From contig JACKCR010000002.1 of the NCBI GenBank assembly GCA_020633975.1, forward strand, positions 2,108,001 through 2,172,000: a stretch of DNA of 64,000 bases. Direction: 5' to 3'. The position numbers and the translations under genes are program-made. This DNA comes from Candidatus Eiseniibacteriota bacterium (GTDB lineage: Bacteria; Eisenbacteria; RBG-16-71-46; CAIMUX01). This document shows, piece after piece, positions 1 through 14,564 of the stretch. A model generated the notes under the pieces. That model made no database searches. It was not told where the DNA came from and saw only the letters and a list, made by a program, of their open reading frames with translations. Numbering within the stretch: the first letter of the stretch is position 1; each line of letters opens with the position of its first letter.

Positions 1-1097
1 AAGCCCATCTGCCAGTCGAAGCCGTCGTCACGACCGCCCGTGGCGATCCAGTGGTTGCCGTTGGCCTTGCCACCGAACCACTCGAAGCTGTCGTCCCAAG
101 CCATGTGGCTCTGGAGGTACTCGAGGACCGTCTCGCAACCAACGGAGTTGAACGTCCAAGCGTTGAGCTCGTTGTTCTCACCGATGTCGATTCCGGCGTA
201 CTCGACGCGGGCATAGCGGAGCGAGCCCTTGTCGTCGCAGTCGTCGTTGCCGCAGAAGTCGCCCGCGCCACCCTCGGAGACGCAGCTCTCACCGTTCATG
301 CAGTCCGCGCAGTTCGCGATCGCGCGGCCGTGGAGAACGACACCACCCCAGTCGGAACGAGCCTGGAAGCCGTTCTCCTGGTCGGAGGTGAAGATGATCG
401 GAGCACCCGCCGTACCGTTGAGGATGAGGCGGCCGCCACGCTCGACGACGAGGTAACCGGTCGTAGCCTTCTCACCGAAGACGCGGACGCCCGCGTCGAT
501 GGTGAGGGTCACGCCAGCCGGAACGCCGACGCGGCCACGGAGCAGGTAGCCGGTGCCCAGACCCGAGCCGAAGCCCCAAGTCTCGTCGCCGGCAAGCATG
601 CCCGTCTTGACTTCGAGAGCGTTGATGTCGAGATCCGTACGACCTTCACCGTTGTGGTTGAAGTTCGTCCAGCCCTCGTACCAAGGCGTAGTCGCGTTCG
701 GATCGACAGCGCCGCGATAGCAGACGTCGACCATCGGGAAGTCGCACGTGCCGCAGTTGAAGCAGTCGTCGTCGTAGTTCGACGCAACGCTCGAAACCTG
801 GATGACGAGGTCGTTCGGGCTGAGCGCAATGCCCGCGGCAGACGGACGGAAGTCCGGGCTCTGGATCGGGAAGTCAGCAACGTTGTAGTAAGGATCCGCG
901 AGCATCGGATCGATGCCCGTGTCGTTGTTCGGGAAGGAGCTGATGAAATCGCAGTCGTTCAGCGGCGCCGTCGAGCCACCGCGGCAGTCGGCTCCGGCGT
1001 TGTCATAGAAGATGTTTCCATCGAACACGTGCTGTGCGGACGCGCCACCGGCCACCACAGTACAGAGCACACCGGCAAGAAGGACCTTGGCCTTCAT
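1..1097 (-). CDS. Secreted repeat-rich protein, C-terminus cut off by window edge
   Basis: The frame is open from an ATG at 1097 to the first base of the window, so about 365 N-terminal residues are seen and the end is missing. A GAGGAGG Shine-Dalgarno lies 12 bases upstream. Residues 1-22 form a signal peptide (MKAKVLLAGVLCTVVAGGASA, cleavage after ASA by inspection), so the product is exported. The mature part is acidic, with clustered cysteines (DCFNCGTCDF; later NCADCMNGESC) and the pattern GVTLTIDAGVRVFGEK ... LILNGTAGAPIIFTSD. That pattern is known from secreted beta-helix-like proteins of FCB-group bacteria, often ending in a sorting domain. The function is unknown; a surface or extracellular structural or binding role is inference. 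Confidence is high for the gene and low for the role. Confidence 0.85.
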   Translation of the reverse strand, partial: MKAKVLLAGVLCTVVAGGASAQHVFDGNIFYDNAGADCRGGSTAPLNDCDFISSFPNNDTGIDPMLADPYYNVADFPIQSPDFRPSAAGIALSPNDLVIQVSSVASNYDDDCFNCGTCDFPMVDVCYRGAVDPNATTPWYEGWTNFNHNGEGRTDLDINALEVKTGMLAGDETWGFGSGLGTGYLLRGRVGVPAGVTLTIDAGVRVFGEKATTGYLVVERGGRLILNGTAGAPIIFTSDQENGFQARSDWGGVVLHGRAIANCADCMNGESCVSEGGAGDFCGNDDCDDKGSLRYARVEYAGIDIGENNELNAWTFNSVGCETVLEYLQSHMAWDDSFEWFGGKANGNHWIATGGRDDGFDWQMG

Positions 1098-1460
1098 GAT
1101 GTCTACTAGCCTCCTCGGGATGGTTCCGCGGACCAGACTTCGAGCCGAAACCCACCACGACCTCGTGTCGCAGTTGCTGGTCACCGCGGGGATCGAAGCA
1201 GTTCGTCCTCGGGAATCAGCTCGCGGAGAAAGTACTGGGAGTGAGGTACGGAATCCCGTGAGGTATCCGTTCCTGCCGGGTGAGAGACTCCATAGGGGAA
1301 TGTTTCCGGCGCATGTGGCCAACGTGCCCGCCAAGCGACGGTCGAACAGGGACTTGGTCGTCACGTTAGGAACGCGTACGAGGTGTCGTCTGTCGGCGCG
1401 AAAGGCGGACTCATCAACACCTCGCGGAACTACAGGTATACGCGCATTCGAGCAGTCACG

Positions 1461-1480
1461 TTGGGAGGGGTTGGGAGGGG
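1461..1480 (+). other. Potential G-quadruplex motif
   Basis: Two perfect tandem copies of TTGGGAGGGG give four G-runs (3, 4, 3, 4) with loops of 1, 2 and 1 bases. This meets the usual G-quadruplex pattern. It is on the non-template side for the leftward gene at 1097, about 360 bases upstream of its start. Confidence 0.6.
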
Positions 1481-1524
1481 TTTGCAGCGTCGAGCGGCGA
1501 CGGTCGACGGATCCAAGAACTGGA

Positions 1525-1556
1525 AACGGCGAGGAACCCGAAAGCTCCTCGCCGTT
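1525..1556 (-). terminator. Terminator-like hairpin after rpoC
   Basis: Perfect 11-bp inverted repeat (AACGGCGAGGA at 1525-1535, TCCTCGCCGTT at 1546-1556) with a 10-base loop, about 85 bases beyond the rpoC stop. In the rpoC direction the stem is followed by TTTCCAGTTCTTGG, a weak T-rich tail. It is probably the end of the superoperon. Confidence 0.65.
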
Positions 1557-1640
1557 CTCGTTGTCGTTATGTGCTTCGACCCGATCACCCGCCAGTGCTG
1601 TCGCACCGGCTCCAGGTGTCTCGGCCAGTCCCTCGAGAGG

Positions 1641-4600
1641 TTACGCCGGTGCGTGCACCTCGTCGTCCATCATGATGTCCGTCTCTTCCTCTTGGAGGTC
1701 CGTCGCGTAGGACTTGAGCTTCCGGTACTCCGGTAGTCCCGTCCCGGCGGGGATCAAGTGACCGATGGCCACGTTCTCCTTGAGACCCTGGAGCGGGTCG
1801 AGCGAACCCATGATCGACGCCTCGGTCAGAATGCGCGTCGTCTCCTGGAAGGAGGCGGCGGCCACGAAGGAACGCGTCGAGAGCGAAGCCTTCGTGATTC
1901 CGAGGAGGAGCGGCTGATAGGTCGCGGGCTTACCACCCTCGGCCCGGATCCGCTCGAGCTCTTCACGCAGCACGACCTTGTCGACGTTTTCGCCGGCGAG
2001 GAAGTTCGTGTCACCCGGATCGTCGATCTTCACCTTCTGGAGCATCTGGCGGACGATCACCTCGACGTGCTTGTCGTCGATCTTCACGCCCTGGATCCGG
2101 TAGACCTCCTGGATCTGGTCGACGAGGTATTCCTGAACCTCGTTCATACCCTTGACCCTGAGGATGTCGTGCGGATTGATCGGCCCCTCGGTGAGACGAT
2201 CGCCGGCCATGACCTCGTACCCTTCCTGCACGTAGACGTGCCGTCCGTGCGGGACCAGGTACTCCTTCTTGTCCGACTCGTTCTCGACCGTGATCTTCTT
2301 CATTCCGCGGACGCCCTTGCCGATCGACACGGAACCGTCGATCTCCGAAATGATCGCCGCGTCCTTCGGCTTCCGACCCTCGAAGAGCTCGGAAACGCGC
2401 GGCAGACCTCCGGTGATGTCCCGGGTCTTGGAGGACTCGCGACGGATCTTGGCCAGTACGTCACCGACCTTGATCTTCGCGCCGTCCTGGACCTGGAGAC
2501 GGGCTCCGGTCGGCAGCGGATAGGTTCCGAGGACGTTGTCCGACGAGTCCAGCACCTCGATGTGCGGGTGGAGGATCTTCTCGCGGTCCTCGACGATGAC
2601 CGGAACGCGCTTCTTCGACGATTCGTCGATTTCGTCGCGGAGCGTGACACGCTCCTTCACGTCGACGAAGCGGACCGTACCCTTTTCGCGGGCGACGATC
2701 GGGGTGTTCCAGGTGTCCCACTCGAAGAGGACGTCACCCTTCTTCACCTCGGCGCCGTCTTCGAAGAAGATGATGGTTCCGTAACGCGGCTCCCAGCGGT
2801 CGAGGATCTGCGCGTCCTTTCCGTAGAGGACGAGTTCGCCTCGGTGGCCGACGTTGACGTTCTTGCCGTCGTCGGTCACGACCGTACGGATACCACCCTC
2901 ATACTTGAGCGTGCCGTCCTCGCGGGCGTCGATGCGCGAAGCCTCGACGATGAGGCTCGCCGTACCACCGATGTGGAAGGTACGGAGCGTGAGCTGCGTA
3001 CCCGGCTCACCGATCGACTGGGCCGCGATGACACCGACCGCCTCTCCCATCGAGACGGGAAGACCGGTCGCGAGGTCGCGTCCGTAGCACTGCGCACACA
3101 CACCGCGCTTCGACTCACAGGTGAGCACCGAGCGGATCTTGATCCGATCGATCCCCTCTTCGTCGAGGATGTCGGAGACTGCTTCGTCGACCAAGGAGCC
3201 TTCCTCGATGACGACGTCCTCGTTCCGGCGGTCGTAGATGTCTTCCGCGGCGACGCGTCCGAGGACACGCTCGCGCAGCGGCTCGACGATCTCCTCACCG
3301 TCCTTGAGCGAGGTCTTCTCCACTCCGAGGATGGTGCCACAGTCGTGCTCGGTGATGATCACGTCCTGGGCGACGTCGACGAGACGACGCGTCAGGTAGC
3401 CGGCGTCCGCGGTCTTGAGCGCGGTATCGGCCAGACCCTTCCGGGCGCCGTGGGTCGAGATGAAGTACTCGAGAACCGAGAGCCCTTCCTTGAAGGAAGA
3501 GAGCACCGGCTGCTCGATGATTTCTCCGACGCCTCCCGTGATCTTCTTCTGCGGCTTGGCCATGAGCCCACGCATACCGGCGAGCTGACGGATCTGCTCC
3601 TTGGAACCACGTGCGCCCGAGTCGGCCATGACGTAGAGCGGGTTGAACCCTTCCGCCGCGCCCTTGAGGCTCAGCATCGTCACGTCTTCGATCTCGCTAC
3701 GGACACGGGTCCAGATTTCGATGACCCGGTTGTAGCGCTCGTTCGAGGAGAGGGTGAGGTCCCGGTGGGCCTTGTTCACCTTCTCCACCTCGAGACGCGC
3801 CTTCTCGATGATCTCCTGCTTCTGCGGGGGCGCCACGATGTCGTGGTGGCCGACCGAGAGGCCGGAGCGGGTCGCGTAGTCGAAACCGATCTTCTTCAGA
3901 CGATCGAGGAACGGCGCCGTTCCCGCCTTCTGGAAGCGCGCGTAGCAGTCCGCAACCAGCTGCTCGAGCTTCTTCTTGTCGAGCGTCGCGTTGAGGAACG
4001 GGAAGTCCTCCGGAAGGATGTCGTTGAAGAGCACCCGTCCGACCGTCGTATCGATGATCTCACCGTTCCGGCGGAGCCGGATCCGCGAGTGGAGTTCGAC
4101 CTCCTCGTGGAGCAGAGCGACCCTTACTTCCGCGGAGTTCGGGAACGCCTTGTTCTCGCCCTTGCCACCCACCTTGACCTTGGTCAAGTAGTAGCAACCG
4201 AGAACGATGTCCTGGCTCGGGGTGGCGATCGGCCGTCCCGAAGCCGGGAGAAGGATGTTGTTCGTGGCCATCATGAGCTCACGGCACTCGATCTGTGCAA
4301 TGAACGAGAGCGGCACGTGCACCGCCATCTGGTCGCCATCGAAGTCCGCGTTGAACGCGGTACAGACGAGCGGATGGAGCATGATCGCCTTGCCCTCGAC
4401 CAGGACCGGCTGGAACGCCTGGATCCCGAGTCGGTGCAGGGTCGGAGCACGGTTGAGCATGACCGGGTGGTCCTTGATGATCTCGGAGAGGATCTCCCAG
4501 ACCTCGGGACGCTCGCGCTCCACCAGCTTCTTCGCACTCTTGACCGTCTGACCGCGATCTTCGAGCTTCTTGATGATGAACGGCTTGAAGAGCTCGAGCG

Positions 4601-5798
4601 CCATGTTCTGGGGAAGGCCGCACTCGTGGAGCCGGAGTTCCGGACCCACGACGATGACGGAACGTCCCGAGTAGTCGACGCGCTTTCCGAGCAGGTTCTG
4701 ACGGAACCGGCCCTGCTTACCCTTCAGCATGTCGCTGAGCGACTTGAGCGGACGGTTGCCCTGACCGCGGACCGCACGCGTGCGGCGACCGTTGTCGAAG
4801 AGGGCGTCGGCTGCTTCCTGCAGCATCCGCTTCTCGTTCCGGAGGATGACCTCGGGCGCCTTGATCTCGATGAGCTTCTTCAGCCGGTTGTTCCGGTTGA
4901 TGACGCGCCGATAGAGGTCGTTGAGGTCCGACGTCGCGAACCGGCCACCCTCGAGCGGGACGAGCGGACGGAGATCCGGCGGAAGCACCGGGATCACCGT
5001 GAGGATCATCCACTCGGGGCGGTTGCCGCTCTGGCGGAACGCCTCGACGATCTTGAGCCGCTTGAGGAGGTCCTTCTTCCGCTGGACAGACGTCTCGATC
5101 CGGACCTGCGTGCGGAGATCGACCGACAGGTCGTCGAGGTCGATCCGCTCGAGGAGCTTCCGGATCGCGCCCGCGCCCATCTCGGCCTCGAAGCGCATAC
5201 CCGCGTCGGCCTTGAGCTCCTGGTACTGATCCTCGGAGAGCAGCTCGTTCTGACGGAACGGCGTGTTCCCCGGATCGATCATGACGTAGGACTCGTAGTA
5301 GAGGATCCGCTCGAGGTTCCTTACGCTCATGTCGAGCAGGTGTCCGATCCGGCTCGGCACTCCCTTGAAGTACCAGATGTGCGAGACCGGCACCGCGAGC
5401 TCGATGTGTCCCATCCGCTCACGACGGACGCTCGCCTGCGTCACTTCGACGCCACAGCGATCGCAGATGACTCCGCGGTAGCGGATCATCTTGTACTTGC
5501 CGCACGAGCACTGCCAGTCCTTGACCGGACCGAAGATCCGCTCGCAGAAGAGGCCATCGCGCTCGGGCTTGAACGAGCGGTAGTTGATCGTTTCCGGCTT
5601 CGTGACTTCACCACGAGACCAGCTCCGGATCGTCTCCGGCGAGGCCAAGCGGATCCGGATCGCGTTGAAGTTGAACTTCCGACGCGACTCGCGATCTCCG
5701 CGCAGCGTGGTCATGGGCGGTAGTGTGAATCCCTCACCCGGCTGTCCCGCTCCCCCCACACCGGCACCCGGCTTCACTCCAGGAGTCGTTTCGTTCAT
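1641..5798 (-). CDS. rpoC: DNA-directed RNA polymerase subunit beta'
   Basis: The catalytic subunit of RNA polymerase, 1385 residues, full length for the family. The N-terminal zinc site is C97, C99, C112, C115 (CSC...CDRC). The absolutely conserved Mg-binding motif [10 protein letters not shown] begins at residue 483. The second zinc site ([11 protein letters not shown]) lies near residue 893. The N-terminus has about 28 extra residues rich in Gly and Pro before [19 protein letters not shown]; an internal start at Met29 is possible. The chosen ATG has GGAGGAG five bases upstream. It lies 22 bases after rpoB and is co-transcribed with it. A long open frame on the opposite strand is only a codon-bias mirror. 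Confidence 0.99.
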   Translation of the reverse strand: MNETTPGVKPGAGVGGAGQPGEGFTLPPMTTLRGDRESRRKFNFNAIRIRLASPETIRSWSRGEVTKPETINYRSFKPERDGLFCERIFGPVKDWQCSCGKYKMIRYRGVICDRCGVEVTQASVRRERMGHIELAVPVSHIWYFKGVPSRIGHLLDMSVRNLERILYYESYVMIDPGNTPFRQNELLSEDQYQELKADAGMRFEAEMGAGAIRKLLERIDLDDLSVDLRTQVRIETSVQRKKDLLKRLKIVEAFRQSGNRPEWMILTVIPVLPPDLRPLVPLEGGRFATSDLNDLYRRVINRNNRLKKLIEIKAPEVILRNEKRMLQEAADALFDNGRRTRAVRGQGNRPLKSLSDMLKGKQGRFRQNLLGKRVDYSGRSVIVVGPELRLHECGLPQNMALELFKPFIIKKLEDRGQTVKSAKKLVERERPEVWEILSEIIKDHPVMLNRAPTLHRLGIQAFQPVLVEGKAIMLHPLVCTAFNADFDGDQMAVHVPLSFIAQIECRELMMATNNILLPASGRPIATPSQDIVLGCYYLTKVKVGGKGENKAFPNSAEVRVALLHEEVELHSRIRLRRNGEIIDTTVGRVLFNDILPEDFPFLNATLDKKKLEQLVADCYARFQKAGTAPFLDRLKKIGFDYATRSGLSVGHHDIVAPPQKQEIIEKARLEVEKVNKAHRDLTLSSNERYNRVIEIWTRVRSEIEDVTMLSLKGAAEGFNPLYVMADSGARGSKEQIRQLAGMRGLMAKPQKKITGGVGEIIEQPVLSSFKEGLSVLEYFISTHGARKGLADTALKTADAGYLTRRLVDVAQDVIITEHDCGTILGVEKTSLKDGEEIVEPLRERVLGRVAAEDIYDRRNEDVVIEEGSLVDEAVSDILDEEGIDRIKIRSVLTCESKRGVCAQCYGRDLATGLPVSMGEAVGVIAAQSIGEPGTQLTLRTFHIGGTASLIVEASRIDAREDGTLKYEGGIRTVVTDDGKNVNVGHRGELVLYGKDAQILDRWEPRYGTIIFFEDGAEVKKGDVLFEWDTWNTPIVAREKGTVRFVDVKERVTLRDEIDESSKKRVPVIVEDREKILHPHIEVLDSSDNVLGTYPLPTGARLQVQDGAKIKVGDVLAKIRRESSKTRDITGGLPRVSELFEGRKPKDAAIISEIDGSVSIGKGVRGMKKITVENESDKKEYLVPHGRHVYVQEGYEVMAGDRLTEGPINPHDILRVKGMNEVQEYLVDQIQEVYRIQGVKIDDKHVEVIVRQMLQKVKIDDPGDTNFLAGENVDKVVLREELERIRAEGGKPATYQPLLLGITKASLSTRSFVAAASFQETTRILTEASIMGSLDPLQGLKENVAIGHLIPAGTGLPEYRKLKSYATDLQEEETDIMMDDEVHAPA

Positions 5799-5820
5799 GA
5801 GTTCTCCTCCGATGAAGGGC

Positions 5821-9669
<3,849 letters not shown>

Positions 9670-9680
9670 GACAGGACCTC

Positions 9681-9743
9681 CGCTGCAAAAGAAGGAAAGC
9701 CGCCCCGCCCCCGTTCATCCTAGAACGCGGTAGGCAGGGCGGT
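9681..9743 (-). terminator. Attenuator/terminator-like hairpin between rplL and rpoB
   Basis: In the leftward transcript, CCGCCCUGCC (9733-9742) pairs with GGCGGGGCGG (9700-9709): ten base pairs including one G-U, with a loop of about 23 bases. The stem is followed directly by a pyrimidine tract, TTTCCTTCTTTTG. It lies exactly between the last ribosomal gene and rpoB. In E. coli a partial terminator at the same place sets the ratio of L7/L12 to polymerase; the same role here is inference. Confidence 0.6.
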
Positions 9744-9766
9744 CCGTCGACGGTCGGCAACGCTGT

Positions 9767-10150
9767 CTACTTGATCTCAACCTTGGCACCAGCCTCCTCG
9801 AGCTTCTTCTTGACATCGTCGGCGTCGTCCTTGGTCGTGCCTTCCTTGATCGGCTTCGGCGCGCCATCGACCAGGTCCTTCGCTTCCTTCAGTCCGAGAC
9901 CGGTAACCTCGCGGACGACCTTGATGACCTGCAGCTTGTTGCCACCGACCTCGGCGAGGACGACGTCGAACTCCGTCTTCTCCTCGACCTCAGCCGCGCC
10001 GCCGGCAGCCGGCATCATTCCACCCATCATCACAGGAGCCGCAGCGCTCACACCGAACTCTTCCTCGATGCTCTTCACGAGCTCCGAGATCTCCAGCATG
10101 GTCGCACCCTTGACCCACTCAAGAATGTCGTCTTTGGTCATAGTAGCCAT
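9767..10150 (-). CDS. rplL: 50S ribosomal protein L7/L12
   Basis: The 127-residue stalk protein that recruits translational GTPases. The N-terminal dimerisation helices ([20 protein letters not shown]) are followed by an Ala/Gly/Met-rich hinge (about residues 36-55). The C-terminal domain reads [20 protein letters not shown] ... [15 protein letters not shown]. It begins 24 bases after rplJ, with GGAGG upstream. The family normally forms two or three dimers on L10, the product of the preceding gene. Confidence 0.99.
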   Translation of the reverse strand: MATMTKDDILEWVKGATMLEISELVKSIEEEFGVSAAAPVMMGGMMPAAGGAAEVEEKTEFDVVLAEVGGNKLQVIKVVREVTGLGLKEAKDLVDGAPKPIKEGTTKDDADDVKKKLEEAGAKVEIK

Positions 10151-10174
10151 GATCCCTCTTCCTCCACCTTGGGG

Positions 10175-10702
10175 TTATTCACCCTTCTTCTTGGCCACTT
10201 CTTGCAGAACGTGGGCCAGGTTGCGCGCTGTGGCGTTGAGAACACCAGCCAGGTTCGTGAGCGGCGCGTTGAGAGCACGCGCCAGCATCGCGATGAGCTC
10301 GTCACGAGTCGGAAGGCTGGAGAGATTCTTCACTCCGGCCTCGTCGTAGACGACACCTTCGAGACAAGCCGCCTTGATCTTGGGAAGCTTGTTCTCCTTG
10401 ATGAACTTGTCCAGGACTCGGGCCGGAGCGATCGCATCTTCGCCGCCCGCGACGAGCACCGCAGTGGGCCCCTCGAGATACGGTCCGATCGGCTCGAACT
10501 CCGTCCCTTGGGTCGCACGGGCGATCAGCGTGTTCTTGATCACCTGGACCTGGACCTGATTCTCCCGACAAGCCTGACGGAACCGGGTGACGACCTCTAC
10601 GGACATCCCCGAAAGATCGGCCAGGTACAGACCTTGGGAGTTCCCGAGAGCCTGGGAGAGCTCCTGGATCTGCTCTTCTTTTTGGGTTCGCGTCAGTGGC
10701 AT
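10175..10702 (-). CDS. rplJ: 50S ribosomal protein L10
   Basis: A 175-residue ribosomal stalk base protein. The globular rRNA-binding part (residues 1-130) holds the family features SQGLYLADLSGMSVEVVTRF and VIKNTLIARA. The C-terminal helix binds L7/L12 dimers. The ATG at 10702 is preceded at once by an in-frame TAG, so no longer start is possible. No good Shine-Dalgarno sits next to it. A GAGGAGG lies 26 bases upstream and is separated from the ATG by a hairpin (listed separately). It follows rplA after 47 bases. Confidence 0.98.
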   Translation of the reverse strand: MPLTRTQKEEQIQELSQALGNSQGLYLADLSGMSVEVVTRFRQACRENQVQVQVIKNTLIARATQGTEFEPIGPYLEGPTAVLVAGGEDAIAPARVLDKFIKENKLPKIKAACLEGVVYDEAGVKNLSSLPTRDELIAMLARALNAPLTNLAGVLNATARNLAHVLQEVAKKKGE

Positions 10703-10735
10703 CTATCTTCGGCGGACCAAGCCCGCCGCCTCCTC
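10703..10735 (-). promoter_or_regulatory. rplJ ribosome binding site bridged by a stem-loop
   Basis: In the mRNA, GAGGAGG (10735-10729) is followed after one base by GGCGG-GCUUGGU-CCGCC (10727-10711), a 5-bp GC stem with a 7-base loop. Eight more bases precede the AUG at 10702. If the stem forms, the spacing from Shine-Dalgarno to AUG drops from 26 to about 9 bases, a normal value. Such a site could be controlled by L10 binding; that is inference. Confidence 0.5.
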
Positions 10736-10749
10736 GTGTAGTACCCGGA

Positions 10750-11439
10750 TCAGACCGCCTCAGCCGTATCGACCTTGACCCCAGGGCCCATGGTCGACGA
10801 GACGGTGATGTTCTTCACGTAAGTTCCCTTGGCAGAAGACGGCTTGAGACGCACGACTTCGTGCATGACCGCGCGGGCGTTCTCGATGAGACGCTCGGCG
10901 TCGAAGCTCGCCTTCCCAACCGGCACATGGATGTTTCCGGCCTTGTCGACGCGGAACTCGATCTTACCGGCCTTTGCCTGCTGCACTGCGGTGGCGACAT
11001 CCATGGTCACCGTTCCAACCTTGGCGTTGGGCATGAGCCCACGCGGACCGAGGATCTTACCGAGACGGCTCACCACGGCCATCATGTCCGGCGTGGTGAT
11101 GACGAGATCGAAGTCCGTCCAACCACCCTGGACCTTCTCGACCATGTCGGCTTCACCCACGAAGTCCGCACCGGCGTCCTGTGCTTCCTTGGCCTTGTCG
11201 CCCTTGGCGAAGACGAGGATCCGGATGGTCTTCCCCGTACCGTGGGGAAGGACGACCGTTCCTCGGACCATCTGGTCCGCATACTTCGGGTTCACCCCGA
11301 GGCGCATCGCGACTTCGACCGTCTCGTCGAACTTCGCGTTGGCGTTCTCCTTGACGAATCCCAGAGCACCGACGAGGGACTTGTCCTCGAACGCGGCCGC
11401 TGATTCTTCCGCCTTCTGGCGTCGCTTACTGAGCTTCAC
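10750..11439 (-). CDS. rplA: 50S ribosomal protein L1
   Basis: A 229-residue protein of the ribosomal L1 stalk, which moves E-site tRNA. Characteristic segments are [52 protein letters not shown] and [12 protein letters not shown] chose the GTG at 11439 (MKLSKRRQK): GGAGG lies four bases upstream and it sits 8 bases after the rplK stop. Although the frame stays open further up into rplK, the family length agrees with this start. L1 is the usual feedback repressor of the L11-L1 pair. Confidence 0.98.
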   Translation of the reverse strand: MKLSKRRQKAEESAAAFEDKSLVGALGFVKENANAKFDETVEVAMRLGVNPKYADQMVRGTVVLPHGTGKTIRILVFAKGDKAKEAQDAGADFVGEADMVEKVQGGWTDFDLVITTPDMMAVVSRLGKILGPRGLMPNAKVGTVTMDVATAVQQAKAGKIEFRVDKAGNIHVPVGKASFDAERLIENARAVMHEVVRLKPSSAKGTYVKNITVSSTMGPGVKVDTAEAV

Positions 11440-11447
11440 AGCGCCTC

Positions 11448-11870
11448 CTACGCGACGTTGATGCCCATGCTGCGGGCGGTGCCTTCGATCATCAGCATCG
11501 CTGCTTCGACGTCGTTGGCGTTGAGGTCCTTCATCTTGGTCTCGGCGATCTCTTTGATCTGAGCCTTCGTAACGGTTCCGACCTTCGTGATGTTCGGCAC
11601 ACCGGAGCCCTTCGGGATCCCTGCCGCCTTCCTCAGAAGGTCCGCCGCGGGCGGCGTCTTGAGAATGAAGGAGAAGGTGCGATCGTTGTGCACGCTGATG
11701 ATGACCGGCACGATATAGCCGGCCTGCTTCTGCGTCGCGGCATTGTACTGCTTGCAGAACTCGACGATGTTGAGCTGATGCTGACCCAGGGCAGGGCCCA
11801 CGGGCGGCGCAGGGTTCGCCCCACCCGCCGGGATCGCCAGCTTGATCTTCGCCACTACCGGCTTCGCCAT
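11448..11870 (-). CDS. rplK: 50S ribosomal protein L11
   Basis: A 140-residue protein of the GTPase-associated centre, starting [20 protein letters not shown]. The proline-rich segment [20 protein letters not shown] is the family signature and thiostrepton-contact region. The C-terminal rRNA-binding domain ends ARSMGINVA. The start has GGAGGAG upstream. Between nusG and this gene a perfect 7-bp hairpin occurs (11891-11908). Confidence 0.99.
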   Translation of the reverse strand: MAKPVVAKIKLAIPAGGANPAPPVGPALGQHQLNIVEFCKQYNAATQKQAGYIVPVIISVHNDRTFSFILKTPPAADLLRKAAGIPKGSGVPNITKVGTVTKAQIKEIAETKMKDLNANDVEAAMLMIEGTARSMGINVA

Positions 11871-11890
11871 CTCTCCTCCAACTCCCCATC

Positions 11891-11908
11891 CCGCGAATCA
11901 GTTCGCGG
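11891..11908 (-). promoter_or_regulatory. Perfect hairpin between nusG and rplK
   Basis: Arms CCGCGAA (11891-11897) and TTCGCGG (11902-11908) with a 4-base loop, 20 bases upstream of the rplK start. In E. coli L1 represses translation at the rplK leader. This hairpin lies at the equivalent position, but I cannot show that it mimics the 23S L1 site. Confidence 0.4.
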
Positions 11909-11920
11909 AACCGACACCTC

Positions 11921-12505
11921 TCACACCGGCTCGATCTGCATGAAGTCGAGTTCCACCGGAGTCGCCCGGCCGAAGATCGACACCATCACCTTGACCTTGC
12001 CACGCTCCGGATTGATCTCTTCGACCTCTCCGGTGAAGTCGCTGAACGGACCATCGATGACCTTGACGCTTTCCCCGACCTTGAACGGCACCTCCGTCGT
12101 CACCTGCTGGCGCTCGACGGGCTTCCGTCCACGGATCCGGTCGATCTCCGCCTGCGAGAGCGGAGTCGGGTTCTTCTCGTCGCCCACGAAGTGCGTGACT
12201 CCGGGGATATTGGTCACGAGGCCGCGTGCTTCCTCGTTCAATGCGACCTCGACGAGTACGTAGGACGGGAAGGTCTTCCGCCTCGTGATGGTCTTCTTCC
12301 GATCTTTCACCACCGCATAGTCCTCGGTGGCTACCAGTATCTCGCCGAAGCGGTCCTGGAGGCCGGCATACTGAATCGCCTTCTCCAGGTTCGCCTTCAC
12401 CTTGTTCTCGTGACCGGAGTAGGTGTGGATCACATACCACTTCTTCGCGAGCTTCTTCTGCTCGGTCCCCGGCTCCGGCTGCGGCTGCTGTACTGGTTCG
12501 TTCAT
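11921..12505 (-). CDS. nusG: Transcription termination/antitermination factor NusG
   Basis: 194 residues. The NGN domain starts [20 protein letters not shown] after a Gln/Pro-rich N-terminal tail of about 18 residues. The C-terminal KOW domain contains [19 protein letters not shown] and ends LDFMQIEPV. NusG couples RNA polymerase to Rho and to ribosomal protein S10. It begins 12 bases after secE and precedes rplK, the usual arrangement. Confidence 0.99.
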   Translation of the reverse strand: MNEPVQQPQPEPGTEQKKLAKKWYVIHTYSGHENKVKANLEKAIQYAGLQDRFGEILVATEDYAVVKDRKKTITRRKTFPSYVLVEVALNEEARGLVTNIPGVTHFVGDEKNPTPLSQAEIDRIRGRKPVERQQVTTEVPFKVGESVKVIDGPFSDFTGEVEEINPERGKVKVMVSIFGRATPVELDFMQIEPV

Positions 12506-12517
12506 CGTCCTCGCGTC

Positions 12518-12760
12518 CTACAGGATCGCCTTGATCAAGAAGTTCATGATCTGGTCGACGCCGAAGATGAAGACCGCGAGCAGAGCCGACGCGATGACGA
12601 CCGCGATGGTCGCATCCCGCACCTCGTCCCGCGAAGGCCACGTGACCTTCTTCGCTTCGGATCTAACGTCGCCGAGGAAGACCTGCAGTCTCGAGATCCA
12701 GTTGCCGCTCGTTGCTGCCTCGGGCTTGGTCGTCACAGATGACATTCCAGCTCCGTTCAA
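12518..12760 (-). CDS. secE: Preprotein translocase subunit SecE
   Basis: 80 residues with one C-terminal membrane segment (about residues 53-78, AVVIASALLAVFIFGVDQIM). The preceding amphipathic helix LQVFLGDVRSEAKKVTWPSR carries the family motif KKVTWPSR. It is the single-span form typical of most bacteria. It starts three bases after the tuf stop, with no rpmG (L33) gene in between, unlike many phyla. Confidence 0.97.
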   Translation of the reverse strand: MNGAGMSSVTTKPEAATSGNWISRLQVFLGDVRSEAKKVTWPSRDEVRDATIAVVIASALLAVFIFGVDQIMNFLIKAIL

Positions 12761-12763
12761 GAG

Positions 12764-13960
<1,197 letters not shown>

Positions 13961-14011
13961 GTTCTCTACTGCCCTCCGAGATCAGAGCTCATCCGGATCC
14001 CAACGAAAAAC

Positions 14012-14087
14012 TGGAGCCCACGACCAGAATCGAACTGGTGACCTTCTGCTTACCATGCAGATGCTCTACCGACTGAGCTACGTGGGC
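14012..14087 (-). tRNA. tRNA-Thr (anticodon GGT)
   Basis: A 76-base cloverleaf. Acceptor stem GCCCACG/CGTGGGC, D-loop AGCTCAGTCGGTAGAGC, anticodon loop ATGGTAA, T-arm GGTTCGATTC-like segment, encoded CCA. It is the last of four tRNA genes before tuf. Confidence 0.97.
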
Positions 14088-14101
14088 GCTCATCTCAAAA
14101 C

Positions 14102-14177
14102 TGGAGCGGGAAACGGGACTCGAACCCGCGACATTCAGCTTGGAAGGCTGAAGCTCTACCAACTGAGCTATTCCCGC
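14102..14177 (-). tRNA. tRNA-Gly (anticodon TCC)
   Basis: A 76-base cloverleaf. Acceptor GCGGGAA/TTCCCGC, anticodon loop CTTCCAA flanked by TCAGC/GCTGA, T-loop GGGTTCGAGTCCC, encoded CCA. It is the third of the four. Confidence 0.97.
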
Positions 14178-14221
14178 TTCTCCAAACCCGATGCGACCCG
14201 AGAGCCGCACCTACGAACAAC

Positions 14222-14307
14222 TGGTGGCGAGGGAAGGATTCGAACCTTCGAAGGCGTTCGCCGACAGATTTACAGTCTGTTCCCTTTGACCGCTCGGGAA
14301 CCTCGCC
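14222..14307 (-). tRNA. tRNA-Tyr (anticodon GTA)
   Basis: 86 bases with the long variable arm typical of tyrosine tRNA. Acceptor GGCGAGG, anticodon loop CTGTAAA, T-loop GGTTCGAATCC, encoded CCA. Confidence 0.97.
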
Positions 14308-14363
14308 ACGATAACCGATTACTCCGACACAAGGCTTCGCCGAGAGCCGGGACGACTGGGATG

Positions 14364-14436
14364 AGCTGGCGAAGGGATTCGAACCCCCGACCTGCTGATT
14401 ACAAATCAGCTGCTCTACCAACTGAGCTACGCCAGC
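14364..14436 (-). tRNA. tRNA-Thr (anticodon TGT)
   Basis: A 73-base cloverleaf. Acceptor GCTGGCG/CGCCAGC, anticodon loop TTTGTAA flanked by GCTGA/TCAGC, T-loop GGGTTCGAATCCC. Unlike its three neighbours, the bases after the discriminator read CAT, so CCA must be added after transcription. It is the first tRNA of the operon. Confidence 0.96.
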
Positions 14437-14448
14437 AGACACGAAGAA

Positions 14449-14470
14449 CCGGACCGCTGTCGCGGACCGG
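14449..14470 (-). other. Hairpin in the leader of the tRNA-tuf operon
   Basis: CCGG-A-CCGC and GCGG-A-CCGG arms around the loop TGTC form a 9-bp GC-rich stem with one internal A/A mismatch. It lies between the promoter and the first tRNA. It may help 5' processing of the tRNA-Thr; that is inference. Confidence 0.4.
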
Positions 14471-14564
14471 AACGGACAGAGTCAAAAGTCTGTACCGCGT
14501 TTCGGTTCTGGTTTCAAGGCGTAAGTCGAGTCGATCCCGCCCGCATCCGTCGCCAAAGCATTGC

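Larger units (their letters stand above)
1098..1640. other. Intergenic region between rpoC and the secreted-protein gene
   Basis: About 540 bases without a convincing gene. It holds the rpoC terminator-like hairpin and a G-rich quadruplex motif, listed separately. It should also hold the promoter of the secreted-protein gene at 1097, but I see no clear -35/-10 pair. Short frames on the plus strand here lack family resemblance. Confidence 0.7.

Noticed and set aside
51-1109. Plus-strand open frame opposite the secreted protein
   Set aside because: The minus strand has a start with Shine-Dalgarno, a signal peptide and recognisable secreted-protein motifs. The plus frame is again a biased mirror.
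1758-5723. Very long plus-strand open frame opposite rpoC (and 5584-9564 opposite rpoB)
   Set aside because: It is an antisense mirror: in GC-rich genes with strong third-base bias the opposite strand lacks stops. The translation is low-complexity Arg/Asp/Val/Leu with no family resemblance.
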